From Spirogloea muscicola (taxonomy: Eukaryota; Streptophyta; Zygnematophyceae; Spirogloeales; Spirogloeaceae), in the NCBI GenBank assembly GCA_009602725.1, contig WELB01000104.1, positions 167,836 to 185,017 of the forward strand: a stretch of DNA of 17,182 bases, written 5' to 3'. Within the stretch, counting starts at the first letter, position 1; each line of letters begins with the position of its first letter. Both the position numbers and the translations under genes were made by a program. The notes below the pieces were generated by a model, which worked only from the letters and a program-made list of their open reading frames with translations, made no database searches and was not told where the DNA came from. Below, piece by piece: positions 1-10,524 of the stretch.

Positions 1-90
1 CCGCCGGGGCGGCGCTCGGTCCGCAGCTCGCCGTGGCTGCCTGGTTCGCTTGGAAGAGCCCCCCGCTGGTTGCCCGTCCGAGCGGCGGCC

Positions 91-1149
91 ATGGCGCTGG
101 CGGCGCGGGCCGCCCTGCGGGGCGTCGCCCGCTCCCTCTTCCGAACGGTGAGCGCTCGCCGCCGCGGGGCTCCGCGGCGCAGCTCCCCGAGCTCCGCCGT
201 GAGGCTGGCGACGGCGAGCTCGACAAGCGGCGACAAGCTGCGTGGCCTCCAGCGTCGGTTCTGACGTCGCCGCGCTGCTGGCTGGTCTGTCCTCCGCAGG
301 CAGAGCCGCACGCCGCCGCCGCCGCCGGCGCAGCGGCCGCCGGGACGCAGTCGGCGCCGTGGTCGCTGGCCAGGGGCGTCGCCGCCGCACGGCGGAGCTT
401 CAGGTAGGACAAGCTGGCCGGACGCTGCTGTCTGTCTCGCCGTCAAGGCAGCTTATTCATTGCCTAAATCTCAGGCTCTGACCAAAGCTGGAGCTTTCGC
501 CCCGCCGCATGTTCAGCAACAAGGCCGCCGGCAGCGACATCATCGGCATCGATCTGGGCACCACCAACTCGTGCGTCGCCGTCATGGAGCTCAAGGTGCG
601 CAGCGGCGAGCTGGCCTCTCGAGCTGCACTCCGTTTGCGGCGTGCCGTGCGTTGGCTGCCCATCCGCTGGCTGTCAAGCTCCGGAGACAGAGGCCACAGC
701 AGTTGCAGGCGGCCGCCAGCGCAAGCAGGCACAGCAAGCTTAGCTGTGCGCTTTGGCCTGTCCTGCAGGCGCCGAGGGTGATCGAGAACGCGGAGGGCGC
801 CCGCACGACGCCGTCGGTGGTGGCGTTCAGCGCCAAGGGCGAGCTGCTGGTCGGGACGCCGGCCAAGCGGCAGGCCGTCACCAACCCGCAGAACACCATC
901 TTTGGGACCAAGCGGCTCATTGGGCGCAAGTTTGACGACCCGCTCACGCAGAAGGAGATGAAGATGGTGCCGTACAAAATCATCCGCGGCCCCAATGGCG
1001 ACGCCTGGGTGGAGGCCGGCGGCCGCCAGCTGTCGCCCTCTCAGGTCGGCGGCTTCGTGGTCGCCAAGATGAAGGAGACGGCGGAGGCCTTCCTGGGCCG
1101 GCCCGTGGGCCGCGCCGTCATCACCGTCCCGGCGTACTTCAATGATGCG

Positions 1150-1183
<34 letters not shown>

Positions 1184-3801
1184 GCGGCCTTGAGGTTGCG
1201 CGCATCATCAACGAGCCCACGGCCGCAGCGCTGTCGTATGGCATGGATAAGAAGGAGGGCCTGGTTGCCGTCTTTGACCTTGGTGGCGGCACCTTTGACA
1301 TCTCCGTCCTTGAGATCTCCAGTGGCGTATTCGAGGTGAGGCTCACCACTTCCATCATTGCTTCAGTTGATATGGAGATTGCTGGGTCCTTTGTTCTGAA
1401 TTTGGCTTCATAGAGATTCTTTGTGATGCAAAGCCTGGTTCTAATTATGATCTGACGGGCAGACATGGAGGAGATTGTGGACGTAGAGGATCTGATGCTT
1501 TGGGATGGTACGAGGTAACATTTACCCGCTGGGAATAATCTGCCTAGTGTGCGTTTTTTGACGCAATGCCGTATCTTGCCAAACCTGGGGCCGCACAGGT
1601 GAAGGCAACGAATGGGGACACCTTCCTGGGTGGTGAGGACTTTGACAACGCGCTGCTGCAGTACCTGGTGGACGAGTTCAAGCGCAGCGAGGGCATCGAC
1701 CTGACGCAGGACCGGCTGGCGCTGCAGCGGCTGCGCGAGGCGGCGGAGCGCGCCAAGATCGAGCTGTCGAGCACGCCGCAGACAGAAATCAACCTGCCGT
1801 TCATCACTGCAGACGCGAGCGGTGCCAAGCACCTGCAGATGTCCATCACGCGCAGCAAGTTCGAGTCACTCGTGTCGCACCTGCTTGAGCGTGTGCGTGA
1901 GCCTTGCAAGGCCTGCCTCAAGGACGCTGGCCTCTCTCCCAAGGACGTCGACGAGGTGCTGCTGGTTGGTGGCATGACCCGCATGCCGCGTGTTCAGGCG
2001 AGATTCCTGTCTGCCCATCTAATGAATTCAGATCTTTCTGCTTGTCAATGAACTTATCAGGGTAATTGACTTTGATGGACGAGGAAGCTTGTTCGATCTG
2101 GCAAACTTCGTGCTCAGCGTTAAGCTCACATCTCAGGCTTGCTGTTGTCTGCTCTCGCTTGTTTCCATCTTGACATGACACTCAGGGCCTTGTTTATTGA
2201 CCGGCGCCCTCAGTTGACTGCAGGAGATAGTGAATGAGCTGTTTGGCAAGGAGCCGTCCAAGGGTGTGAACCCCGACGAGGTGGTGGCGATGGGCGCCGC
2301 GATCCAGGGCGGCGTGCTCAAGGGCGACGTTAAGGACCTGCTGCTGCTGGATGTCACGCCACTCTCGCTCGGCATTGAGACGCTGGGCGGCGTCTTCACC
2401 CGCCTCATCAACCGCAACACCACCATCCCCACCAAGAAGAGCCAAGTCTTCTCCACTGCCGCTGATGGCCAGACCCAGGTGCAACACCATGGCTTCTCAA
2501 GGCTTGGGGCCAGTCCTTTGCAACAGGCCCCGGTACTCGGATCCAGCATCGACCAGCTCGAGTAGACAAGTGTTCCTGCATGAGAAGGATGCAGAGAGAT
2601 GGTGTAGCAGCCACATGCTGACTTAGGTGATCCCATTCCATCTGGCAGGTAGGCATCAAGGTCCTGCAGGGTGAGCGCGAGATGGCCGCCGACAACAAGC
2701 TGCTGGGGCAGTTTGACCTTGTCGGCATCCCGCCAAGTCCACGCGGCGTGCCACAGATCGAGGTGACCTTTGACATCGATGCCAATGGCATCGTGAACGT
2801 GTCAGCCCAGGACAAGGCCACTCAGCGGGAGCAGGCCATCACAATACAGGTCCATCCCGCTTCCCTCTCCCTCCTTGTGCAGTTATTTTGCTATTGCATG
2901 TGAGTGCTTAGACCTTATAGCAGCATGTACAGCTGATCAGCTTTCTGTGTTACATTGTACTGGGTGAGACTGCCCTGTCTTAGTTGAGTACTTCTGTGTA
3001 CCATTGCAGTCCTCTGGTGGCCTTTCCGAATCGGAGATTCAGAACATGGTCAAGGATGCGGAGTTGTTTGCTGCCAAGGACAAGGAGAGGAAGGCTCTGA
3101 TTGAGGCGAAGAACGACGCAGATACGACTCTGTATTCCGTGGAGAAGAGTCTCAATGAGCACAAGGCCAAACTTCCACCGGTGAGTGACAACTCATCATG
3201 TCTTATTTGGAGGAGCTGGTATTGGATCCTGTGTTGATGAGGTGGTGGCGTGCGCTAGTCCTCTCTCTTGAAGAGTGTGCATCCTGACTTGTCATACACT
3301 TGACTATTCCGCACACGTGTTGACTACTCTGCAAACGACTGGGGTAGCTGAACTTTGTTAGACAATGACTCCTTTCTATTAGCTTCTGCACATAGTTTAC
3401 TACGACATACTGTGTGGTCCTAGTATCAAGAGCTCCACCTGCATATCTGGCACGTTTGCCTCCTCTTTACAATGGAATGGGTTTTTGAGTTTTGCCAACA
3501 CCAATGCAAGTATTCTGGGTGCTTGTTTTAACATCATCTTTTGCAGGATGTGGTGAGCAACATTGAGGGAGCTTTGGCAGATCTTAGGAAGGCTACTGAG
3601 GGTGACAACGTGGACAACATAAGGTCAACACTGAGTGCTGCCCAGCAGGCGTCATTGAAGATAGGGGAGTCCTTAGCAAGGCAGGCGCCACCAAGCAGTG
3701 GCGCAACGGGAGGTCCCAGCGATGGCGGGCCTAGTGGTGGCGACAAGACGGTTGATGCTGAGTATGAGGACGTGTCCTCCAATAAGGACAAGAACAAGTA
3801 G
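91..3801 (+). CDS. mtHSP70: Mitochondrial HSP70 (DnaK-type chaperone), nine exons
   Basis: ATP-dependent chaperone of the mitochondrial matrix, acting in protein import and folding with J-protein and GrpE partners. My exons are 91-147, 300-403, 517-595, 769-1335, 1599-1997, 2224-2478, 2649-2849, 3010-3180 and 3547-3801. They join in frame into about 695 residues; the family usually has about 650-690. The first ~54 residues are rich in Ala and Arg with almost no acid and end RRSFS, as expected of a mitochondrial presequence. All three HSP70 signatures are visible: [10 protein letters not shown] near residue 64, [11 protein letters not shown] near 249 and [11 protein letters not shown] near 392. 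The interdomain linker DLLLLDV lies near 440, followed by the beta substrate-binding domain and helical lid. The tail [11 protein letters not shown] is of the mitochondrial/DnaK type rather than the cytosolic EEVD type. The start is the first ATG of exon 1, in a GGCCATGG context. Intron 5 appears to use a GC donor. Identity is very secure, exon borders nearly so. Confidence 0.95.
1998..2223 (+). other. Probable GC-AG intron (intron 5 of the HSP70 gene)
   Basis: Exon 5 reads ...MTRMPRVQ and its last codon CAG is followed by GCGAGA. The next exon starts after GACTGCAG with GAG ATA GTG ([11 protein letters not shown]). Joining CAG to GAG restores the conserved HSP70 spacing (MP-x-V-x-E-x-V). The nearest in-frame GT donor, two codons earlier at 1992, would delete Val-Gln. 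GC-AG introns are a known minority class of U2 introns. Transcript data would settle it. Confidence 0.7.
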
Positions 3802-4310
3802 CCTGGCCGGACCGTTTTGAAATAGATCCACCTGATATTCTTGTGAGTACTACCGTAATTTCCTCGTGGTCGCAGGCAGTCCATCAGATTCGGACTGGCA
3901 ACGCTCTTGCAGATGGGCTACTTAGACGTACTGGGCTGCCAGTTTGGCAGCTGGCAATGAGGTCCACAGTCTGCAATTGTTGTGTGGGGCTGCCATCCCA
4001 CAGCTAATGTTGTGCAGCATAATTTGGCATTGCCAGTCCTCGCAATATGGGCACTTCAGCCCACGGGTGTACTGTGTACAATGCAGAGTAACAGCAAAGC
4101 TCTTGCTGATACAAGCACTCAACCCTTCTGCTTCAGTTCCTCAGACTACAGAGGAAATGTCATGATTGATCGACAGACTGTGGCATGTAGCCCAAGTCTG
4201 CCAAGAAGGTGCATGCAGCAGGGAGGCAGACCGTACACTATCTTGCCTATGCAAGAAGGTTGTTGTTATAGGAGCTGGCTTGGCCCTAAACACGGGGCTT
4301 GCTTTTACAG

Positions 4311-4390
4311 TCTGCAGTTTGCATGCTCCAGTGCTTGACCAGCTTAGCTGAAGGTCTGTCTGCAGTTTACTTGCTCCAGTGCTTGATCAA
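4311..4390. repeat. Tandem duplication, 48-bp period, two copies
   Basis: The motif TCTGCAGTTTGCATGCTCCA at 4311 recurs at 4359 as TCTGCAGTTTACTTGCTCCA. Both copies continue with GTGCTTGA. The start-to-start spacing is 48 bp, with about three mismatches over the 32 bp I compared. The second copy runs directly into an AATAAA hexamer. Confidence 0.75.
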
Positions 4391-4394
4391 TAAA
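4389..4394 (+). terminator. Candidate polyadenylation signal AATAAA for the HSP70 gene
   Basis: A plus-strand AATAAA about 590 bp past the HSP70 stop codon. A second lies at 4549-4554. Plant-lineage poly(A) signals are degenerate, so the hexamer alone is weak evidence, and the implied 3' UTR is long. Confidence 0.3.
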
Positions 4395-4634
4395 TGGCCT
4401 GTGATCCACCAGGCTGATGAACCCTAAGTAGACAGAGACTGAGCCTCCAAGGAGCCTTCTTGTACTCGACTTCTCTTGTCGGCAATCCTTCTAAGAGAGC
4501 CACATCGCAAGAAGCTGACAATGGAATACGCCCCTTTCAGGATTGTGCAATAAAGTCAGCCAGGTACCGAACAGCAGGCTTCAATTTCAGATCTTGCTGG
4601 CACAGCAGGACACAGGAGGGCCCCTGTGATGGAA

Positions 4635-7600
4635 TCAATGCAAGCTTGCCAGTACAGTCCTCATGCTATCCAAAGACACCGGCTTTGCAACGACAGAGTC
4701 CATGCCTAAGGCTAGGCAGCGCTCCTTGGTAGCCCTGTCTGTGCATGCGGTCAATGCCACCAGCAGGGGCCTACGTGTCTGTGCAATGCTCTCCTTGTCC
4801 CTAAGCTTGGGATATCTTTCCAGTATTCTTCGAGCTACTTCAAAGCCGTCCATTTCGGGCATGACAAGGTCAAGCATGATCACCTGCTTTTCAGACACAA
4901 GTAGATCAGACATGCACAACTCAATCAAGTCTGTGAGTATAAATGGAAGCTGGCTCTCAATTGACTCCAAGCCATACCAATTACATGCTACAGCAGGTGG
5001 TGTTAGCACCTGCAAGCATTCCTATGCTTCAGGGGAACTTACACTGAAGGTGTGACCTGGAACAAGAGCGGCGAGGCACTCTTTGCCGGAGTTTACTGTG
5101 GTGACCTCACAGCCCAGCCGACATAGCAGCCCGCGGGTGACCATGCGATTTAGACTGGCACAGCAGATCATAAGAGTCATGTAAACATGAATCATGCGAA
5201 CACTAGCTTCTGTCTAAAGTTTTGAAGCAGCCAATCAAGCCAATGGCAGTTTACCATAACTCCCATTTTGCTGGCGCACCTGCTGGGGCAAAGCATTGGA
5301 TACTGGAAGCACCTAGTAGAACATGGATCATGGTGTACATTGCGGGCTTGCACACCCTTCCTGCAAGCTATGAATTATCAGATGTGTAGCTATAACGTCT
5401 ATTTAGAATCAAGAAAGTATTTAGTCACCTGTTGTCATCTACCACAAGGGTTTTGAGGCCAGTACCAGCCAGCTTCACTGGGCAAGGGGGCTCTGAAAAA
5501 GCCACAGCGAGATCCTCCTGGCTTGGGAGGCCCAACTTGACTATGAATGTAACAGTGGCGCCCTTCCCAACTCCAGCGATCTCCAGCCAAATGTGGCCTT
5601 GCATTAAGCTGACAAACCTGCACATACAGAAGACTTTTCACTTGTGAGCTGCCTGCCACTATTGACAATAGTTGTGGACAATCTTGTTGACTATGCCATG
5701 ACATACCAAAGAGCACGTATATGTGCATAACACCTGTCAAGCAGGTCAGGCATGTCAAGCAGCATCCAACAACAGTCGCAAGGTGACTGCTAGTGAATTA
5801 CTTGCGATTCACATATGTCAGAGTGTGTATGAAAGAGCTCAGATCTGAGAGGCTGCTCGATGCAAGAGAGTAGAACACACCGCTTGCAGATTGCAAGGCC
5901 TAATCCAGATCCACCAAAGGTTCTTGAGCCTCCTGCATCAGTCTGCACAAACTTGTTGAAGAGTAGTGGCATCTCGTTTGGGCTGATGCCCAGACCTGTG
6001 TCTTTGACCTGTCATGCAGACAACTCTTATCAGTAGTTGGCATGAAGCCCGCATTGAGGAACCTCTATGCAGATTGTACTGTGTTGCTTGACAAAGAGGT
6101 ACAACAACAAACACTCCTTGAAAAGGCAGTACTCTTGAAGCCAAACAAAGAACTGCACAAGAATCACTCAGAAGTGCAAATATCACAGCAACGTTGAAGG
6201 ATGAGGTGGCTCAGATCTACCTGCACTCTGATGTATGCATGGTGGTCACCAGGTAAAGGCCTGAACTCTGGGCACCAGGGATCTCGAACCCAATGCGGTT
6301 GTTCAAGGGAGACAGACACGGAAACTGAGCCTTCCTGTGTAATTTTTAACTGCATTGCCCACCACATTTAGAGCCGTCTGCAGCAGACGTTTACTGTCCC
6401 CGACGACGTACTTCGGCACGTCTGAGTTTATCTTGACAGTGACGGTAAGCCTCTTGACAGAGGCAATTGGCTTCACCAAGTTAATAACCTGAAGAACAGC
6501 ATTGACCACTCATCATCCAACAGAAGTTGCAGAAGGTGCTTGCCTTTCACCCTAAGTCACACACTCATTGCTATCATACGGTTTAAAACACTGCTGTTAA
6601 TCATGAAATTAAGCACACTGCTGCTAGAACTGCTGCCCGTGTCAAGGAACAACATCTCAAGATGTAGAACATCTGACTTGCTGCGGAGCAGGGCAATCTT
6701 CAATATATACCTCATCAAACAGCTCCTGCAATTTGAAGGCCTGGCGATCAAGCTCAAGGGAGCCATCCTCAAGCCGAGAAAGATCAAGGACGTCATTAAT
6801 GAGTGTGGCTAAAAGGTTACTGCTTCGAAGTACCGTTTCCACCATGGACCTTTGTTCTGATGTCAACTCAGTCTCCTGCACAGACCTATCAGAAATCCAA
6901 TTAGTAATTGTTGGACACAGATTTGTGCATATGATGGAATCATGGTACCAAGTGGCAATAGAAGTTAGTCACTTGGGTCACCATGCTACTTCGAGCACAT
7001 ACTGCAAGTGCAACGTGGACGGTGCTTCTTTGAGCCTGTTCACCAATCCCAACAGAACAATGTCTCAGCAATATTAATGTTACTTGGACTGACCTGAATC
7101 AGTGAGGAAAGGGCAATGACAGCGTGCATTGGTGTCCTCATCTCATGGTTCATCACAGCGAGAAAGTCATTGCGAGCCCTGATTGCGGTCTCTGCTTCCC
7201 TCCTTGCCATGTCTAGAGCAACATTCTGCTCCATGAGCAGGTCCCGAGCCCGTAAGGACTCCTCCAAGATAGCCGCATGTGAGAGCGCCACAGCCACCTA
7301 TTCAAGGAGCGGAAGCATGTCAAGCACCTTCCTTGGCGCGATTGGAGTTAAGTACAGGGTCACTGACAGATTTTAAAGGGCGCCATCATCAGCCAAAGTG
7401 GCACATGCATGCAGCAACAAGGTGCAGAAAGTGGTATGAAAGTGAATGCTCTGCTGGATATAGAATATCTGCACATTGCGCAAGAAAAAGTAGTTAGGGT
7501 ACTCTGAGTGTGCACCTGATCTGCAACGACCTCAACCATCTCAAGCTCATGTACATGCCATCGCCGCGCACTGTCTGATGGCAGCATCAGTACCAACAGG

Positions 7601-9430
7601 GCATAAGAGCGAGTTGTGCTGTCAGGCCAGTCTCCTGTGTGGAAGTTGTTCAAGTGCAGCAGGGGCACTCTGACTGCAACCACATCTCCAGTCATGTATT
7701 TGCTTGATCGCGGTCGAGCAAGGGCCACTGGGCTGTTGGGAGATATGACCACAGCTCGATTGCTGCTGAAGACTTGCTTGATTGTTGGGTGCTGCAGTTG
7801 TTTCAGGACCACTGGTTGTTAGAATCAGAGACTGGTAGGAAGAGCAGACTGACCACCAGCCAGAAGGGTCTGAACCCAAACCCTAAGCCCTAATTTCTGA
7901 ACCTACTATGCTGAAGGACGACACACAAGCACTCACTGTTGACTGCTTATAGCACAGCCTTTGACATGCCTTTACCCACCTGTATTGGAACGGTGACAGG
8001 CATGGGATTCTGGGACCGCAAAGTATGACAGAGCGTAAGCTCTTGTGCAGAAGATCGAGGCATCCACAAGGAGCATTCCTCCAAGGAGAGCGTCTTGCCC
8101 AGCTCCACCAGCGTGGTATTCAGGATGGTGTGCCGATCCAGAGTTGATCGTATCTCGTGCGTCAGCATGCGAACATGCCGCCCAGTCTCTTCTTGCGTGC
8201 GAATGAGGCCCATCTCTCGGTCCAGCTCTGCAGCCTGCAGGAAAGCAAGGAAACAAGCGTTGGACAAAACCCCAGATACAAGGTGGGAACCTGGCACAAG
8301 TCACCACACAGAAAGGCTGGTAGATTTGGCTTCCTTGGATGTCCCTCATGTGATTATTGATTGACAGTACGGGGGATCTTTGTCTTGTCTGCTGACAAAT
8401 TGCTAATAGTTAACTGGTGATCTACGCCACACTTGTCATAGGGTCTAGAGATGACACCATCCATGCAAAAGCCAAGCAGGACCCCTTTGTAGGGCATATC
8501 GAAGCCCAAAACAAGGGGTCACTAATCGACGTGATGCAAAGCTTGACCAGCCTGAGCAGCCCCTTATCACAAGAGCAAGGCTGGTCTGAGCACCTTGTTC
8601 TTGAGGAAGAGCTCACGGGTTTTGACTGAGAGAAGGTCAGGGATAATGTGCACAAGCATAAGTGCTGTAGCACAGGACACCACGGCAGTCAACACCTGTT
8701 TGCATTATGCAAGAGAATCAATTCAATGCTGCAGCCTGTTAAGCAACAACTTAGCAAGCTGGTCTTTTCTGCTCAGATAAGAGGACTCAAATGCAAAGGC
8801 CACAATCTAACTCAACCAGGGGATGGTGAACATGCTGATGTGGGGATATGAACATGCTAAAAGCTTTATCAAAAAGCGTTATCATAGCAACTTCCAACCA
8901 TTGTACAATGGAAACAAGGGGGTTCAATGTAAACTCCTCAGCTCTTGTTTGATGGGAGTTCCAGACAACTACTGTATGGCTTTTCAGGATCAAAGAGGCC
9001 ATGCCAGGCTTACTAAACCTTACCTGCATGTCCTACCTAAGGGTGTCCACTTGCTCATTTTTGCAACTCCTCACAAGAGCCAGCAAAGCATTGACCTTCA
9101 CCTTTGCCTTTCCTTGACCTCAAACATCTTTGCTATCTACTGGTGCAGAAGAGAACGCACCTTAGCAACAGTCATAACAATTGCCACAGTTTCGTCGTAA
9201 CCATTGAAGGTCCAGAGGTTGATAAGGTGAGTGGCTCCGCACAGGACGATGAACGCTCCAAATTGGACGAGCACCCATCGGTATGGAAACACCGCAGACT
9301 TCTTCACGAAGTAAATGAGCTCCAGGGGGATAGAGAAGTAGGCGATAGCGATGAAGAAGTCCGAAACATACTGGTAACGAGCAAGCACGTCGTCTCCGAA
9401 GTGCATGCAGTCGCAGTCCAGCGACACCAT
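4635..9430 (-). CDS. ETR1-like: ETR1-type ethylene receptor histidine kinase, eleven exons, one apparent frameshift
   Basis: Copper-dependent ethylene sensor of the ER membrane and head of the plant ethylene pathway. Exons (minus strand, 5' to 3'): 9430-9161, 8695-8594, 8234-7980, 7791-7516, 7297-7094, 6875-6711, 6488-6221, 6008-5881, 5617-5429, 5154-5043, 4883-4635. Allowing for one extra base in exon 7 they give 738 residues, the length of Arabidopsis ETR1. Three membrane helices fill residues ~20-118. Ethylene/copper residues Asp24, Tyr31, Cys64 and His68 are present, as are the N-terminal CDC cysteines that form the ETR1 disulfide dimer. A GAF domain (~150-300) precedes the kinase. The kinase has phospho-acceptor His352 (VMNHEMRTP), an N box (NVVGNAVK, ~465-472), G1 DTGLG (516-520), F box LFNKF and G2 GGSGLGLAI (545-553). 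The receiver has Asp616/617, Asp661, Thr701 and Lys723. ATG 9430 is the first in-frame ATG after an in-frame stop at 9494-9496. There is no extra N-terminal helix, so it resembles subfamily I. Gene identity is near certain; whether this copy is functional depends on the frameshift. Confidence 0.95.
6343..6347 (-). other. Apparent +1 frameshift in exon 7 of the ethylene receptor
   Basis: On the minus strand the reading is GCA GTT AAA AAT TAC. The receptor frame before this point ends ...VVGNAVK. The expected continuation ([11 protein letters not shown]) is one base out of register immediately afterwards. Exon 7 is 268 nt (3n+1) between two phase-0 junctions, whereas the other exons fit the frame exactly. 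Dropping one A of the AAAAA run repairs it. Read literally, the protein ends about 13 residues later at a TGA (6303-6305), giving roughly 485 residues without G1/G2 boxes or receiver. Sequencing error, a recent null allele or a pseudogene are all possible. Confidence 0.9.
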
Positions 9431-9509
9431 TGCTAGGTAGGCAAATCTGCATGCCTCAAAGCCCTGGGCAGCGACAGTCTTACGGGAGGCCTCTCATCTA
9501 TGAGTGTGC

Positions 9510-9525
9510 GGCCTCAGATGAGGCC
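9510..9525. repeat. Small perfect inverted repeat (6-bp stem, 4-nt loop)
   Basis: GGCCTC-AGAT-GAGGCC, about 80 bp upstream of the ethylene receptor ATG. An upstream GGCCTCTCATCT (9488-9499) can pair with the right half instead, with a two-base bulge. It may fall in the 5' UTR. It could equally be chance in GC-rich DNA. Confidence 0.4.
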
Positions 9526-9919
9526 CCCAAGGCCAGGCCTAAAGTGCGGCCCACTGATGCGTCGGCGTTGCTCCCAATGCACTAACGGCCGTCCGGTGCA
9601 GAAACTATGTCTGATGCGACCGTCCCCGTGGCCAAGCCGCCATGGCCTTTGAAGAGCTTGCATGCTCGCCACATCAGGGCAGCCCGGCGCAGCTCTGTTG
9701 CCTATACGAAATTCATAGGCTCTGGTGTCGCGCGTCTGAAGCCGAAGCAAGCTCGGACCGAGCCTTCCTACCTACCACGCTGCATCCATTGCCGCGAGGC
9801 CGAGAAGCGAGTCTCGCTCAGCGACGGCAGATAGGGTGGGCCAGGAAGAGGAACCCTTGCGCGGGCCCCGGCAGCCGGACTCCGCCAGCAGGAACACAGT
9901 GCGACGAAGCCGCGAGGTT

Positions 9920-9953
9920 GCGGCGGCGGCGGCGGTGGCGGCGGCGGCGGCGG
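9920..9953. repeat. CGG/GGC triplet microsatellite
   Basis: About eleven CGG-like triplets with one GGT interruption, inside the GC-rich core of the divergent intergenic region. In the plus frame it would code poly-Ala, but no ATG-initiated gene is supported there. Confidence 0.8.
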
Positions 9954-10524
9954 GTGTATCTCTCAGGCCGGGGTTGGGGGGGTGTGCTGCGGCGGCTAGC
10001 CGCGGTGGGCCGGGTATTGCGGGGACCATCATTGGGCGGCAAGACGGCCTTCCACGGAGAGGGGCTTTGGGATGCGATGTTTGGAGCCACGGATCCATGG
10101 TCGCCCCGGCTGTGAGATTTGCGCCCGCGCGGATTCTACCAACCCGCGGGAGGCCCTCCTCCCGACGGGCGGAGTGGGGGTGGCTGGCGAGGGCGAGTCC
10201 CACGTCTCCAGTGCGCACCATGGCGGACGAGCTAACGGTCCGTCGTCTCGTTTACAGACACCGCGCCCACCACACATTCCCCGTGGCGTGCCGTCCCAAA
10301 CCCCTGGAGTACCCGAGGGCGGGGGTGCGTTCGCTGATTTCCCACTAGAACCTGTCCAGCGTCCCGGCGGCCAGCCGCGGGGTGGTGGTGATGGGCAGAT
10401 GTGGCCGCCCGCGCACGCTTTCCTCGCCCCGCGGCGCCGGCGTCTATCGTAGCTGCCCCCGCGGCCGCCGCCGCCGCCGACAGCCGCAGGCTTGACCTCC
10501 CTGTCCTTTTTTCTCTTTGGCTTT

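Larger units (their letters stand above)
3802..4634. other. Convergent intergenic region / 3' UTRs
   Basis: These 833 bp separate the HSP70 stop (plus) from the ethylene receptor stop (minus). I see no coding exon with recognisable similarity; the short open frames here lack any known motif. The stretch contains a 48-bp tandem duplication and two AATAAA hexamers on the plus strand, described separately. Both genes' 3' UTRs must lie here and may overlap. Confidence 0.7.

Noticed and set aside
6343-6347. Programmed ribosomal frameshifting in the receptor
   Set aside because: No such event is known to me for this family and no slippery-site context or stimulator is evident; the homopolymer points to an indel or sequencing error.
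6334-6349. A 16-nt GT...AG segment in exon 7 of the ethylene receptor whose removal would restore frame
   Set aside because: It is far below any workable intron length and would delete conserved residues after the N box. A one-base indel is the simpler explanation.
4635-9430. Bacterial origin or contamination, suggested by two-component motifs
   Set aside because: The gene is split by ten spliceosomal introns and the domain order and sequence are those of plant ethylene receptors.
9772-10221. Minus-strand open frame of 149 codons in the same GC-rich block
   Set aside because: It has an ATG, but its composition is only the mirror of the GC-rich block and it shows no motif. It may overlap the receptor's 5' UTR.
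9836-10348. Long plus-strand open frame of 170 codons with poly-Ala
   Set aside because: It begins without an ATG, lies in a CpG-rich block where all frames stay open, and has no recognisable domain.
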